The translations under genes were made by a program, and so were the position numbers. From the NCBI RefSeq assembly GCF_019740315.1, contig NZ_JAHXZR010000004.1, forward strand, positions 1 through 64,000: DNA of 64,000 nt, read 5' to 3'. Under the pieces are notes generated by a model. It was not told the DNA's origin, made no database searches, and was given only the letters and a program-made list of their open reading frames with translations. Origin of the DNA: Oceanobacter mangrovi (lineage in GTDB: Bacteria > Pseudomonadota > Gammaproteobacteria > Pseudomonadales > Oceanobacteraceae). Shown here piece by piece: positions 16,055 to 23,639 of this stretch (position 1 is its first letter; each line of letters begins with the position of its first letter).

Positions 16055-17284
16055 CTAGTCCAGTTGGCATTGGGGGTTAACGGAGGCGTCGGCCAACGGG
16101 TTCTCAGTGACGCCAATCGGATTACCGTCCTCATCCGGCCACGGATTGCCATAGTCGGGATTACTGATGAAGGTTGTGTCTGTGAGGCTGCACAAAAAGG
16201 CCAACAAGTCGGTTTTCTCGTCATCAGTCAGGGTAAAGCCGGGGCTCAGATCGCCATCTACCGAGTAGTCACCCTGCTTGCCGCCTTGCGAATAGGTGTC
16301 GATGATGTCCGCCAGTGTCGCGTGACTTCCATCATGGGAATAGGGCGCTGTGAGTGCGATGTTGCGCAAACTCATGGTTCGAAACTGGCCAAAATGGCTG
16401 CTGTTTCCGGTGACTTCGTAAACACCTCTATTGGGCTCTTCATACACCAGTACCGAACCCGTGTTATGGAAGTTAGAAGTCGGGTAGTTCCAGGTTCGGT
16501 TCATGTGGTTGTCAGTCAATGTGAAATCATCCAGATGGCAGTGAGTGCACTCCAGCCGCTCGCTGGCGAATAGTGACAAGCCTCGTTTGGCTGATGCAGA
16601 CAGGGCATCACTATCACCCAGTAAATACTGGTCAAATGGGGAATCAAATGACGTCAGCCCTCTTACGAAGCTGGCCAGTGCCGGAATCAGATGATCATCA
16701 AAATTCCATTGGCTGTTGGCATCTTCGTCCGGATAGGCCGCTATGAGTAACACCTGATAGGTGCTATCGGCGCGTACTTCGGATTCGATCAGTTCGATAT
16801 TGTCATCAGTGATGCCGTGTTCCGGAATCGGGCTGGTATTGAACAGTGGGCCACGAATCTGCTCTTCCAGTGTGGTGACATCCGGTCTGGCCCAATTGAA
16901 GGTGGCAAACCAGCCGGTATTGCCTAATGACATGGCATTGCGTGGATGCATGTCACCATAGGTGCCGCTGGGGAACTGGTTGCCATCACTAAATGCCAGT
17001 TCCTGTTTGTGACAGCTGGCACAGGCGATATCACCGTTGGCTGACAAGCGAGTGTCGTAGAAAAGGTAACGGCCCAATTCGAATTTGGCGGACGTCATGG
17101 GGTTGTCATCCGGCTCTACCGGCAGTGGAATCGAAGCCGGAATATCCCAGTCATAGCTGCTGGCAGAGGCACCTTCATCATCCAGTGAGGTGCCACTGCT
17201 GCCGACGCAACCGGCCAGCAAACTGCAGCTGGCCAGCAGTAGAGCAGCCAGCTGGTGATAATGCGGATGAGATGAATCAGTCAT
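16055..17284 (-). CDS. mbnH: MbnH-type dihaem protein (metallo-mystery pair partner)
   Basis: The 409-residue lipoprotein (lipobox LLAGC) has haem motifs CASCHKQ and CTHCH and the MauG-like blocks FELGRYLFYDTRLSANGD and NIALTAPYSHDGS. It directly follows the MbnP gene with an 8-base overlap. Established work on MbnH shows that it forms a high-valent dihaem state and converts a Trp of MbnP to kynurenine, which MbnP needs to bind copper. The gene order and the partner support that assignment here. The active-site details were not modelled. Confidence 0.8.
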   Translation of the reverse strand: MTDSSHPHYHQLAALLLASCSLLAGCVGSSGTSLDDEGASASSYDWDIPASIPLPVEPDDNPMTSAKFELGRYLFYDTRLSANGDIACASCHKQELAFSDGNQFPSGTYGDMHPRNAMSLGNTGWFATFNWARPDVTTLEEQIRGPLFNTSPIPEHGITDDNIELIESEVRADSTYQVLLIAAYPDEDANSQWNFDDHLIPALASFVRGLTSFDSPFDQYLLGDSDALSASAKRGLSLFASERLECTHCHLDDFTLTDNHMNRTWNYPTSNFHNTGSVLVYEEPNRGVYEVTGNSSHFGQFRTMSLRNIALTAPYSHDGSHATLADIIDTYSQGGKQGDYSVDGDLSPGFTLTDDEKTDLLAFLCSLTDTTFISNPDYGNPWPDEDGNPIGVTENPLADASVNPQCQLD

Positions 17285-18260
17285 TCAGGGTGCTGAAAAT
17301 GACTTGCTCAATGGCGGTATCAAAATCGTCGCCCTGGGTTGCGTGTTGCAAACCCAGACGGGCAAAAATTTCGGCACATTCCGGATCTGTGGTGCCCGAC
17401 ATGCAGCCGGAAGCACTGCCTGCGTCGGCAGAAATATCATTACCTGCAAACAACGCTGCGATATCCACGGCAATCTGGCTACTGTCTGGATCAAAATCTG
17501 TCAGGCTGACTTCTGAGAGGTTTGGGGTATCACAGGAGCCGCCGGTTGGCGGCGCAGAACGGTTATCTGTGCCATCGTATTCATCGGCGTTGGTGCAGCC
17601 GGTCGCACCGAGGTGCACTGTCCAGGTTGAGGAGCTGCCAGTTGAGGTTGTCACACCACCGTCCGGGATCAGATCCATACGCAAATAGCGGTAGCCTGCC
17701 AGCCATTTCCAGCTCATGGATACTTCGGAAGACAATACGCCAGCCGTTTCCAGCTCGGCATGGTTAATATCGGCGGGTAGTCCCAGTTGATACTTCAGGC
17801 CTGTATAGCTGGTGCCACTGCTGTGTTCGTAGCTGCCGGTCACATCATTCCAGACGGCCTTCGAGGTACCTGTGCCACCGCAGGCGCTGGTGATGTCACG
17901 GAAGTCGACCAGTGCGATGCCTTGCTCCTGGCTTTCCTGGTCTTCGTCCAGCGTTACAGCAACTTCATCCCCTGTGCTGGTGACCAGCCGCACGTCTGAA
18001 ATATAGAACGCCATATAGGCAATACTGGCATCGGTTGCTGCGGTACCAACACTGCTGAGTGTGGTGCTACAGATACTGTCGGTCACATCGACGGATGGTG
18101 TGACCGTGCTGTTGATCGCACGAAAATCCAGCGTGATTGAACGGGTTTCCGTGCTGGTGCCATCTGATGACGTGGTAGACGAATCTGAGCCGCAGCTGGC
18201 CAGTAAAATACTGGCAGCCAGCAGACTGAGTGGCATGGCCGTTCGTTGGAGCATTGTCAT
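17277..18260 (-). CDS. mbnP: MbnP-type copper-binding lipoprotein
   Basis: The 327-residue protein has the lipobox LLASC and a Ser/Thr-rich linker. The mature domain has the four-Cys pattern of the metallo-mystery pair family (SICSTT, TSACGG, GATGCTN, GSCDTP), two further cysteines near the C-terminus (ASGCMSG, PECAE), and the conserved SWKWLAGYRYLRMDL block, whose Trp residues are candidates for kynurenine formation. It would bind copper at the outer face of the inner or outer membrane. The upstream neighbour is a PCuAC chaperone and the downstream one is MbnH. ATG 18254 is an alternative start. Confidence 0.8.
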   Translation of the reverse strand: MTMLQRTAMPLSLLAASILLASCGSDSSTTSSDGTSTETRSITLDFRAINSTVTPSVDVTDSICSTTLSSVGTAATDASIAYMAFYISDVRLVTSTGDEVAVTLDEDQESQEQGIALVDFRDITSACGGTGTSKAVWNDVTGSYEHSSGTSYTGLKYQLGLPADINHAELETAGVLSSEVSMSWKWLAGYRYLRMDLIPDGGVTTSTGSSSTWTVHLGATGCTNADEYDGTDNRSAPPTGGSCDTPNLSEVSLTDFDPDSSQIAVDIAALFAGNDISADAGSASGCMSGTTDPECAEIFARLGLQHATQGDDFDTAIEQVIFSTLND

Positions 18261-18334
18261 AGTCCTGTTTTCCTTGTTATTTCCCTGTAGGGGTGAGCAG
18301 AAGATGGTGAAAGAACCCGATGGAGCCGATGTTT

Positions 18335-18868
18335 TCAGTGTTGGTGGTGAGCATCGGCAGCGGCTATGCCGGCGTCGCGGGTCTGAATGCGTACTTCAAC
18401 CGGAAATTCATCCAGACCTTCGAAGGTCAGCCAAAGCTGGAATGTTTCACCGTTACGCAGCTGGTCTTGCAGGCCAATCAGCATCAGGTGATAGCCTGAA
18501 CCCGGTCGCATCAGCAGGGTTTCAGCAGGAGCGACATTGAGCTCATCAACGGCGCGCATGGTCATCTTGCCGTTGGCCATGGTCATGTAATGAATTTCGA
18601 CCTGGTCGGCGACATGGCTGCGTGCCGACAGCAGCCGTAGCGGTTGTTTGGAAAGGTTGGTTATATCGAGATAGGCAGCCCCAGTGGGGGCTGACGGAGG
18701 CGTTTCAACAGCAAATGGATGGGCTATGCGTATGCCTGGTAACGTGTATTCATGGGCCTGGCTCGTCGAACAACAGAACAGCACCAGCAATATGAGCCAG
18801 CGAAACCTACGAGCGGTAAAAGTCGCCAGAGTTAAGCCTGAAGTGTGGCTGGAAAAAGAAAATTGCAT
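18335..18868 (-). CDS. PCu(A)C periplasmic copper chaperone
   Basis: The 177-residue protein has an N-terminal hydrophobic export segment ending STSQAHE. The Cu(I)-binding motif is visible as VEIHYMTMANGKMTMR followed 21 or so residues later by YHLML, giving the His, Met, His, Met ligands of the family. The C-terminus ends DAHHQH. PCu(A)C proteins deliver copper to cytochrome oxidase or other cuproproteins. The start at 18868 is preferred over 18898 because AAGG lies about 9 bases before it. It heads the copper operon, and its presence supports copper as the metal handled by the MbnP/MbnH genes. Confidence 0.8.
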   Translation of the reverse strand: MQFSFSSHTSGLTLATFTARRFRWLILLVLFCCSTSQAHEYTLPGIRIAHPFAVETPPSAPTGAAYLDITNLSKQPLRLLSARSHVADQVEIHYMTMANGKMTMRAVDELNVAPAETLLMRPGSGYHLMLIGLQDQLRNGETFQLWLTFEGLDEFPVEVRIQTRDAGIAAADAHHQH

Positions 18869-19105
18869 AACCGGTATCCTTACTGATATGAAGGACATTA
18901 GGCCATGTTTTTAAAAGTTCCATAATGTGGCGAAGTGTCGCAAGAGTTTTATAGGGTTTAAGCCGTGTAATCTTTCCATGACTGGTAATATATTTTCCAG
19001 GGTCATTCGGAGAAGGGAATATTCGTACTGGATGGAGCAATACAATATAGATTTGGTTTACCTGGCTGACTCGCTCGATACATAAAGCTAAGGACAGGTC
19101 ACCAG

Positions 19106-19136
19106 AAAAGGACTTCCCTGATTAGAGGGGAAGTCC
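19106..19136 (-). terminator. Rho-independent terminator of the LysM/immunity operon
   Basis: On the minus strand GGACTTCCC and GGGAAGTCC form a 9-bp stem with a 9-base loop, followed by TTTT. It lies just beyond the last gene (19200). The rest of 18869-19199 shows nothing else of note. Confidence 0.65.
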
Positions 19137-19199
19137 ATCAGCTACCATTATACGCTGCCAGAGCAGCATTAGAGTTCCTGTTCAGGTGAGAGATGGTGT

Positions 19200-19589
19200 C
19201 TAGTAAAACAAAGCGTTAATCGCTTTATGAACCGCATCAAAGAAAGGCAGGGTCAACAGCCCGGCAGCCATGAGGGTAAATATCGCGATAAACAGATAGC
19301 AGCCTGTTTGAAAAAGCAGGGGAACTTGTTGTCGAAACCCTTCAATTCCACGCTTTGCTATCAAACCAGGGAACACCAGACCCCACGCAAAAATGGATGT
19401 TCTAAGGTAGCGCCCTGGAGACCGCTGCATCATGATCAGCTCGCCTTTAGTGAAAAAAGGCTCTTGGAAGCAGGTACTTAGCAATTTCTCGGGGGTAAAG
19501 ACGGTTAGAACAAACCATAGCGGGAGGATGGTCATAAATCCGAGGAATATGACCGCAAACACCAGCAGCGCGAGTGTTTCCTCCGTCAT
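19200..19589 (-). CDS. Membrane protein, immunity-like, second copy
   Basis: The 129-residue protein has hydrophobic N- and C-terminal segments (LALLVFAVIFLGFMTILPLWF and LFQTGCYLFIAIFTLMAAG) around a conserved middle with SPGRYLRTSIFAWGLVFPGLI and KRGIE. It is plainly paralogous to the protein at 19943-20308 (shared LPLW, LTVFTP, SPGR, RKRG). It starts by a 4-base ATGA overlap with the truncated LysM-protein copy, exactly as the other pair does, hence the start at 19589. An immunity protein against a pore-forming toxin is my inference from the duplicated cassette arrangement. Confidence 0.65.
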   Translation of the reverse strand: MTEETLALLVFAVIFLGFMTILPLWFVLTVFTPEKLLSTCFQEPFFTKGELIMMQRSPGRYLRTSIFAWGLVFPGLIAKRGIEGFRQQVPLLFQTGCYLFIAIFTLMAAGLLTLPFFDAVHKAINALFY

Positions 19590-19868
19590 CTGCATACCTC
19601 ATCAACGATCGTTCCACTGACAAGGTCGTAGTGCGATAGTTTATCTGAATAAATGGAGCGTGCGTATTTACCCGATGCGTAGCTTGCAGCAACGCTCCCT
19701 GCCGCAAGTGTCAATCCCATTGCCCATCCAACTGGATTCGATACCAGGAATAAGCCAATTGCAATGGAAGCTACAGTGCCGGTACTTGCTCCAACGATAG
19801 TTTCCACAAATATCTCGTTCTTTTCCTGCGTCGTGTTTGCATGATTGATAATCAGGGGGAGGTTCAGA
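19586..19868 (-). pseudogene. Orphan C-terminal piece of the LysM/glycine-zipper protein
   Basis: About 90 codons match the C-terminus of the protein at 20305-21351: HANTTQEKNEIF, VETIVGA, SNPVGW and MGLTLAAG recur, and the end VCR is the same. A stop just upstream and the absence of the LysM and central parts show it is a fragment. DNA at 19797-19845 is almost identical to 20515-20565, so the duplication is recent there while the rest has diverged. A GTG could give a 73-residue product. Displaced toxin tips followed by their immunity gene are typical of polymorphic toxin loci. Confidence 0.65.
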
Positions 19869-19942
19869 CATCAAGTGGCAGTAACTGCATCAAGCCCAAG
19901 TATATGAATAGCTCTGCCACGAGAACTTTCTGAGTCATTGCT

Positions 19943-20308
19943 TCATAACGTCAAAGCAAAAATGGCCATGGCTATCAGGCTGGCCATGCCTGAGGTGATC
20001 GACAGAGCCATCAGATAAGCACATAACCTGAACAGCAGCGGAGCATGATTGCGAATTTCCCTAATCCCTCGTTTCCTGATCAAGCTAGGAAATACCATTC
20101 CCCATACAAAGATGGCTGTTCTCATATGCCGTCCTGGTGATTGACTCATCACCACCAGCTCTCCGGGACTGAAATATGGCTCACGGAAAAACCGATCCAG
20201 AAAGGATTTTGGGGTGAATACTGTCAGGCCGAGCCACAGTGGGAGCAAGATGATAAAGCACAATATCTGACTCCCGAATAACAGCAAAAACAGGTCGCTG
20301 TCGCTCAT
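19943..20308 (-). CDS. Membrane protein, immunity-like, first copy
   Basis: The 121-residue protein has N-terminal hydrophobic segment LFLLLFGSQILCFIILLPLW, a middle block SPGRHMRTAIFVWGMVFP with RKRGIRE, and C-terminal membrane helices. The frame is open upstream, but the paralogue and the ATGA overlap with the LysM gene fix the start at 20308. Translational coupling to the LysM/glycine-zipper gene implies matched amounts of the two proteins, as expected for an effector and its immunity protein. No database family is recognised. Confidence 0.7.
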   Translation of the reverse strand: MSDSDLFLLLFGSQILCFIILLPLWLGLTVFTPKSFLDRFFREPYFSPGELVVMSQSPGRHMRTAIFVWGMVFPSLIRKRGIREIRNHAPLLFRLCAYLMALSITSGMASLIAMAIFALTL

Positions 20309-21351
20309 CGACAAACGTCTCCGACAATACTGCTTGTCACGAAATCCGGTTGGGAACCCAGTTTGGTATAACCATAACGCGCTAGCTTGCCGGAACCATA
20401 ACTCATGGCAGTGATGCCTGCGGCCAGGGTTAACCCCATCACCCAGCCGACCGGGTTGCTGATGAGAAAGAGTGCCAGAGCTCCAGACGCCGCTGTACCT
20501 GTGGTTGCCCCTACAATTGTTTCCACAAATATCTCGTTCTTTTCCTGCGTCGTGTTTGCATGAGCAATGTTGTAGCAACTCATTGCACCACCAGCAATGG
20601 TCAGCAACGGGCCGCCATTGGCGGCAACTTTGGACAATTTCCCCAAATGTGCCAGATGACGATCAATATTGGCGCTGGCTGGCAAAGCACGACTGCGGTT
20701 GATGCGAATGGCTTCGCGGGCTGTTTTGCCCTTCAGCAGCACTTTTTCCAGAGGACCCACTTTGTCCTTATAGAGTGCCAGGGATTGCTGGCGACGGTAG
20801 TTGTATTGGTTCTGGGTGATTTGCCCTTGCTTGTACGCTTTATAATCCAGATCGACCTGGCGAATAATCGCACTGTGTGCTTCTGAGGTCATGTTGCCCA
20901 GGGATGTCAGACCGACACCCGTGGTCAGACTGAGAAAGTCGTAGTTCTCCTGCAGCCAGCTCATGGCCCAGAAGGCTTCCTGCTCATTTGTGCCTGTCGG
21001 GAGATTGTTCTGGTATCGCTGCAGCATTGGCGCATAAAACGTTTGCTGACTCATCAGCTTGTCGGCGTTCAATGCGTCTTCAATCGTGCATTGGCCGGCT
21101 CTATGACCGTAATCTTCCGGGAATAACAGCAAGGTTTTGCCAGCATAGATGCGATTGGGGTTCTCCAGGCCACTATTGGTGGCCATGATGAGCTTCAGCA
21201 GCGTTTGATAACGAGGGCTGTTCATTGGCACACCGTAATAATTGAATATCACTCTGCCGAGTGTATCGCCCGGCTTGATTACATACACAATGGGCTGCAT
21301 GGTATTGGCAAAGGAAGGATTACTAATCAAATTGGCGGCAGACAAGGGCAT
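20305..21351 (-). CDS. LysM protein with glycine-zipper C-terminus; putative pore-forming effector
   Basis: The 348-residue protein has an N-terminal LysM module (YVIKPGDTLGRVIFNYYG, then NPNRIYAGKTLLLFPEDY, residues about 20-95). A helical middle follows, and then a C-terminal region with small-residue-rich membrane helices (VGATTGTAASGALALFLISN and MGLTLAAGITAMSYGSG, about 275-325). There is no signal peptide, so export would need a dedicated route such as type VI secretion. LysM would target peptidoglycan and the glycine-zipper helices could form a pore. The coupled membrane gene and the nearby truncated copy support an effector/immunity reading, but activity is not shown by sequence alone. 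Confidence 0.6.
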   Translation of the reverse strand: MPLSAANLISNPSFANTMQPIVYVIKPGDTLGRVIFNYYGVPMNSPRYQTLLKLIMATNSGLENPNRIYAGKTLLLFPEDYGHRAGQCTIEDALNADKLMSQQTFYAPMLQRYQNNLPTGTNEQEAFWAMSWLQENYDFLSLTTGVGLTSLGNMTSEAHSAIIRQVDLDYKAYKQGQITQNQYNYRRQQSLALYKDKVGPLEKVLLKGKTAREAIRINRSRALPASANIDRHLAHLGKLSKVAANGGPLLTIAGGAMSCYNIAHANTTQEKNEIFVETIVGATTGTAASGALALFLISNPVGWVMGLTLAAGITAMSYGSGKLARYGYTKLGSQPDFVTSSIVGDVCR

Positions 21352-21434
21352 ATCAACGTCCTGTTGTAAAAGTTGGACGGATGGTAGGTGATCTTCTGAT
21401 GCTCTAAATAAACCTGTCTCTCAAACTGACAAAA

Positions 21435-21495
21435 GCTTGATGATAGTCTTGTTGTTATGTGCTCATTTTCTCACTGAGGCATATAACGACTGGAC
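21435..21495 (+). repeat. Dispersed repeat, copy B
   Basis: It is nearly identical over about 38 bases to copy A at 306-365. A short inverted repeat (GTTATGTGCTCA and TGAGGCATATAAC) spans 21452-21487. It has no coding potential of its own. It lies in the 482-base gap between the LysM gene and the SDR, which also holds the LysR-type operator at 21681. Confidence 0.6.
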
Positions 21496-21680
21496 AGCTC
21501 CCCAGCGTTTTATGTGTCGCTATTCACCAATATTGGATAGCCAGGCCGGCGGTATCCATGGCTGTCAAAGTGCTGTTCAAAAAAGACCAGATCCATCTTT
21601 TACGCCTGATCCCGGATTCGACCTGTGTCACTTCGTCCAGGCAATCACAAACAACCAAAACGACCATCAAGTGAACAGAC

Positions 21681-21720
21681 ATTCATTCAGGGTATGAACG
21701 TCTGTTGGAAATGGTATTAG
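21681..21720 (+). promoter_or_regulatory. LysR-type operator/promoter D, before the SDR gene
   Basis: ATTC-N7-GTAT (21681-21695) is followed 19 bases later by TATTAG (21715-21720). The spacing is exactly that of the three better sites (23046, 36888, 45165), and only the first half-site deviates (ATTC for ATAC). ATAC-N7-GTAT is the established BenM/CatM-type target. Confidence 0.55.
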
Positions 21721-21833
21721 AAGGTATGCCTGGATCTTTTGTAGTCTCGACTCAAAGTCATTCTCTTGTAGATATCTGTCATTGAATTGAGCAATTCGTC
21801 AAAGTCAGATAGCTCAGGAACGCTGGAATTATT

Positions 21834-22589
21834 ATGCATAACAATAAGAAGATCGCTCTGGTCGTGGGTGCCACAGGTGCATTTGGTCAGAAAATTATTT
21901 CTCGTCTGCTCGATGAAGGGCTTCAGGTCATCGCCGTTGCCCGCACCGCTGCGGCGCTTGCTGAGTTGGCAGCTCAGCATGACGGCCTTGCAACCTGCGT
22001 GGCTGATATCTCTGATGACTCCTCAATTGAAGCCATTCGCCAGTCGATCACAGGCCCTGTAAAAATGGTTGTTCATGGTCCGGGTGTCGGAGTGGCTGGC
22101 GGTATTCTAGATGCGCCAACCGCAACCATGGTTGATGCGGTAAACATCAAGGTTGGGGGATTTATGCGGCTTTGCCGGGCAGTGGATGAATTCCTCGAAG
22201 AAGGTTCCAGACTGGTCGCTATCGCGGGCCATTATGGGCTGGAGCCAACGGCTTATGCGGCGTCGGCAGGGGTTGCCAATGCGGCGCTGTTTAATGTCGT
22301 GCGGCAGTTCAGTCTGGCGTTGGGGCATCGCGGGGTGACCGCTCATACGATTGCGCCAGGTCCGGCTGATACCGAGCGTTTGCATCGCGTAGCCGAAGCG
22401 CGTGCGCTACAACGAGGTGTGTCGCTGCAGCAGGTGCTGGATGAGATGAAGTCAGACTCATCCATTGGCGCCTTTACCACGCCGGAGCAAGTGGCCTGGA
22501 GTATTGCCATGTTGTTGGCCCCAGAAGCCAGCAGCATGACCGGGTCGACGCTGATGCTTGATAGTGGTCGGCGTCGCGGTTTGCCATAG
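21834..22589 (+). CDS. SDR-family protein with incomplete catalytic triad
   Basis: The 251-residue protein has a Rossmann fold with the cofactor loop GATGAFGQ near the N-terminus and the SDR end GSTLMLDSG. The usual catalytic Ser is replaced in VAIAGHYG, and the YxxxK motif reads YAASA, so Tyr is present but the Lys is not. It may be a non-redox SDR or use other residues. It lies downstream of LysR-type operator D and is followed after 55 bases by a tautomerase, so both probably belong to the aromatic-catabolism regulon. The substrate is unknown. Confidence 0.75.
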   Translation: MHNNKKIALVVGATGAFGQKIISRLLDEGLQVIAVARTAAALAELAAQHDGLATCVADISDDSSIEAIRQSITGPVKMVVHGPGVGVAGGILDAPTATMVDAVNIKVGGFMRLCRAVDEFLEEGSRLVAIAGHYGLEPTAYAASAGVANAALFNVVRQFSLALGHRGVTAHTIAPGPADTERLHRVAEARALQRGVSLQQVLDEMKSDSSIGAFTTPEQVAWSIAMLLAPEASSMTGSTLMLDSGRRRGLP

Positions 22590-22644
22590 GATTTCGAGCC
22601 GCTTCACTTTCTCTCGATCGATAACAATAACAAGAGAATCTGCC

Positions 22645-23046
22645 ATGCCTGTTGTTAGCTTTAATGTGCCTGAAGCCGGGATGTCTCGTGAGCGCGGGCA
22701 ACAACTTTGCCGGCGTGCCTGTGAAATATTTGCCTCTGTGCTGACAGCGCCTGTTGAACGTATTCGGGCCTATATTCAGGTGTTTCCTGAATGGGCCGCG
22801 GCCTCTGGCAATGAAGCCGGGGCAGCCCCCTTTTATCAGTTTTATGTATTGGCCGATCGATCACCGGAACAGGTGGCTGAACTGCATCGGCGTTTTACCG
22901 TGTTGTTGGCAGAAGTTCTGGGTATTGAATCAAGAGTGATTCGTGGGGCCTGCATTCGGGTCGAGCCCGAAGATTGGGGAATTGCCGGTGGTCTGGCCAG
23001 CGATGCGCGCAAGACCGAAATTGCTACACGGCGAGTCTCCTCCTGA
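22645..23046 (+). CDS. Tautomerase-superfamily protein
   Basis: The start at 22645 gives Met-Pro at the N-terminus (MPVVSFNVPEAG), as required for the catalytic Pro-1 of the 4-oxalocrotonate tautomerase superfamily. AAGAGA precedes it. The open frame upstream is ignored. At 133 residues it is a two-beta-alpha-beta unit form, with a second strand ending RGACIRVEPEDWGIAGG, typical of the superfamily. It is distinct from the short DmpI at 48463. It likely isomerises an unsaturated oxo-acid formed from a ring-cleavage product. Its stop codon overlaps LysR-type operator A. Confidence 0.75.
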   Translation: MPVVSFNVPEAGMSRERGQQLCRRACEIFASVLTAPVERIRAYIQVFPEWAAASGNEAGAAPFYQFYVLADRSPEQVAELHRRFTVLLAEVLGIESRVIRGACIRVEPEDWGIAGGLASDARKTEIATRRVSS

Positions 23047-23085
23047 TACCTGCAGGGTATGACACTGGGTGTTAAATAGTATTAG
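23046..23085 (+). promoter_or_regulatory. LysR-type operator/promoter A, before the ferredoxin gene
   Basis: ATAC-CTGCAGG-GTAT (23046-23060) with TATTAG (23080-23085) after 19 bases. It is 123 bases before the ferredoxin ATG and points towards it. Confidence 0.65.
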
Positions 23086-23208
23086 AGGGCATTGCTCAAG
23101 GTTGGTACCTTGAAATGATCCCCAAAGTGTTTGACGGCGTTACGGGCCTTGTAAACCGGACGCTGCTCGGACATCCACCTCGATCAATAATAAAAAGCGA
23201 GGGACAAG

Positions 23209-23517
23209 ATGAAACATGCAATTCGTATCGCAGGCCAGGAAGGCGTTTTCTGGTGTGATGAAAACGACTCCATTCTCAGTGGCCTGATGAAAAGCAACTC
23301 CCGTGGCATTCAGTTTGGCTGCCGGGGCGGTGGCTGCGGTGTCTGTAAAGTGCAGATTCTGTCGGGCAGTTTTGAGACTCGTTGTATGTCCGGCAGCCAG
23401 GTTACTGCTGTAGATCGTCAGGAGAACAAACTGCTGGCCTGCCGGGTATATCCTCGCAGCAATATCGAATTGATTGTTATCGGCAAGGTTATCAAGCGCT
23501 GCCAGTCGGCGGCCTGA
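23209..23517 (+). CDS. dmpQ: DmpQ/XylT-type [2Fe-2S] ferredoxin
   Basis: The 102-residue protein has the plant-type cluster motif FGCRGGGCGVCKV with a further Cys in ETRC and one in LLACRV. In phenol and toluene meta-pathways this small ferredoxin reactivates catechol 2,3-dioxygenase whose iron has been oxidised. In the dmp and xyl operons it adjoins the dioxygenase. Here it lies about 14 kb away but is preceded by the same operator, which keeps the two under common control. A hairpin follows it. Confidence 0.8.
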   Translation: MKHAIRIAGQEGVFWCDENDSILSGLMKSNSRGIQFGCRGGGCGVCKVQILSGSFETRCMSGSQVTAVDRQENKLLACRVYPRSNIELIVIGKVIKRCQSAA

Positions 23518-23521
23518 TATC

Positions 23522-23543
23522 TGGCCGCTTATAGCGGCCATTT
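23522..23543 (+). terminator. Hairpin after the ferredoxin gene
   Basis: TGGCCGCT and AGCGGCCA form an 8-bp stem with a 3-base loop followed by TTT. It is a weak terminator that may let some transcription pass into the exporter genes. Confidence 0.5.
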
Positions 23544-23639
23544 CATAATTTTAATAATAACCATAAATGTCCGTTCGCCGGGCAGGGGTCCCCTGTGTCT
23601 GACGACGGCATATCGGCAGTATTTACTGGCGGATTTTAT

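Noticed and set aside
21435-21495. An integron attC site
   Set aside because: The order of the core half-sites (GTT first, AAC last) is opposite to attC and no cassette or integrase is near.
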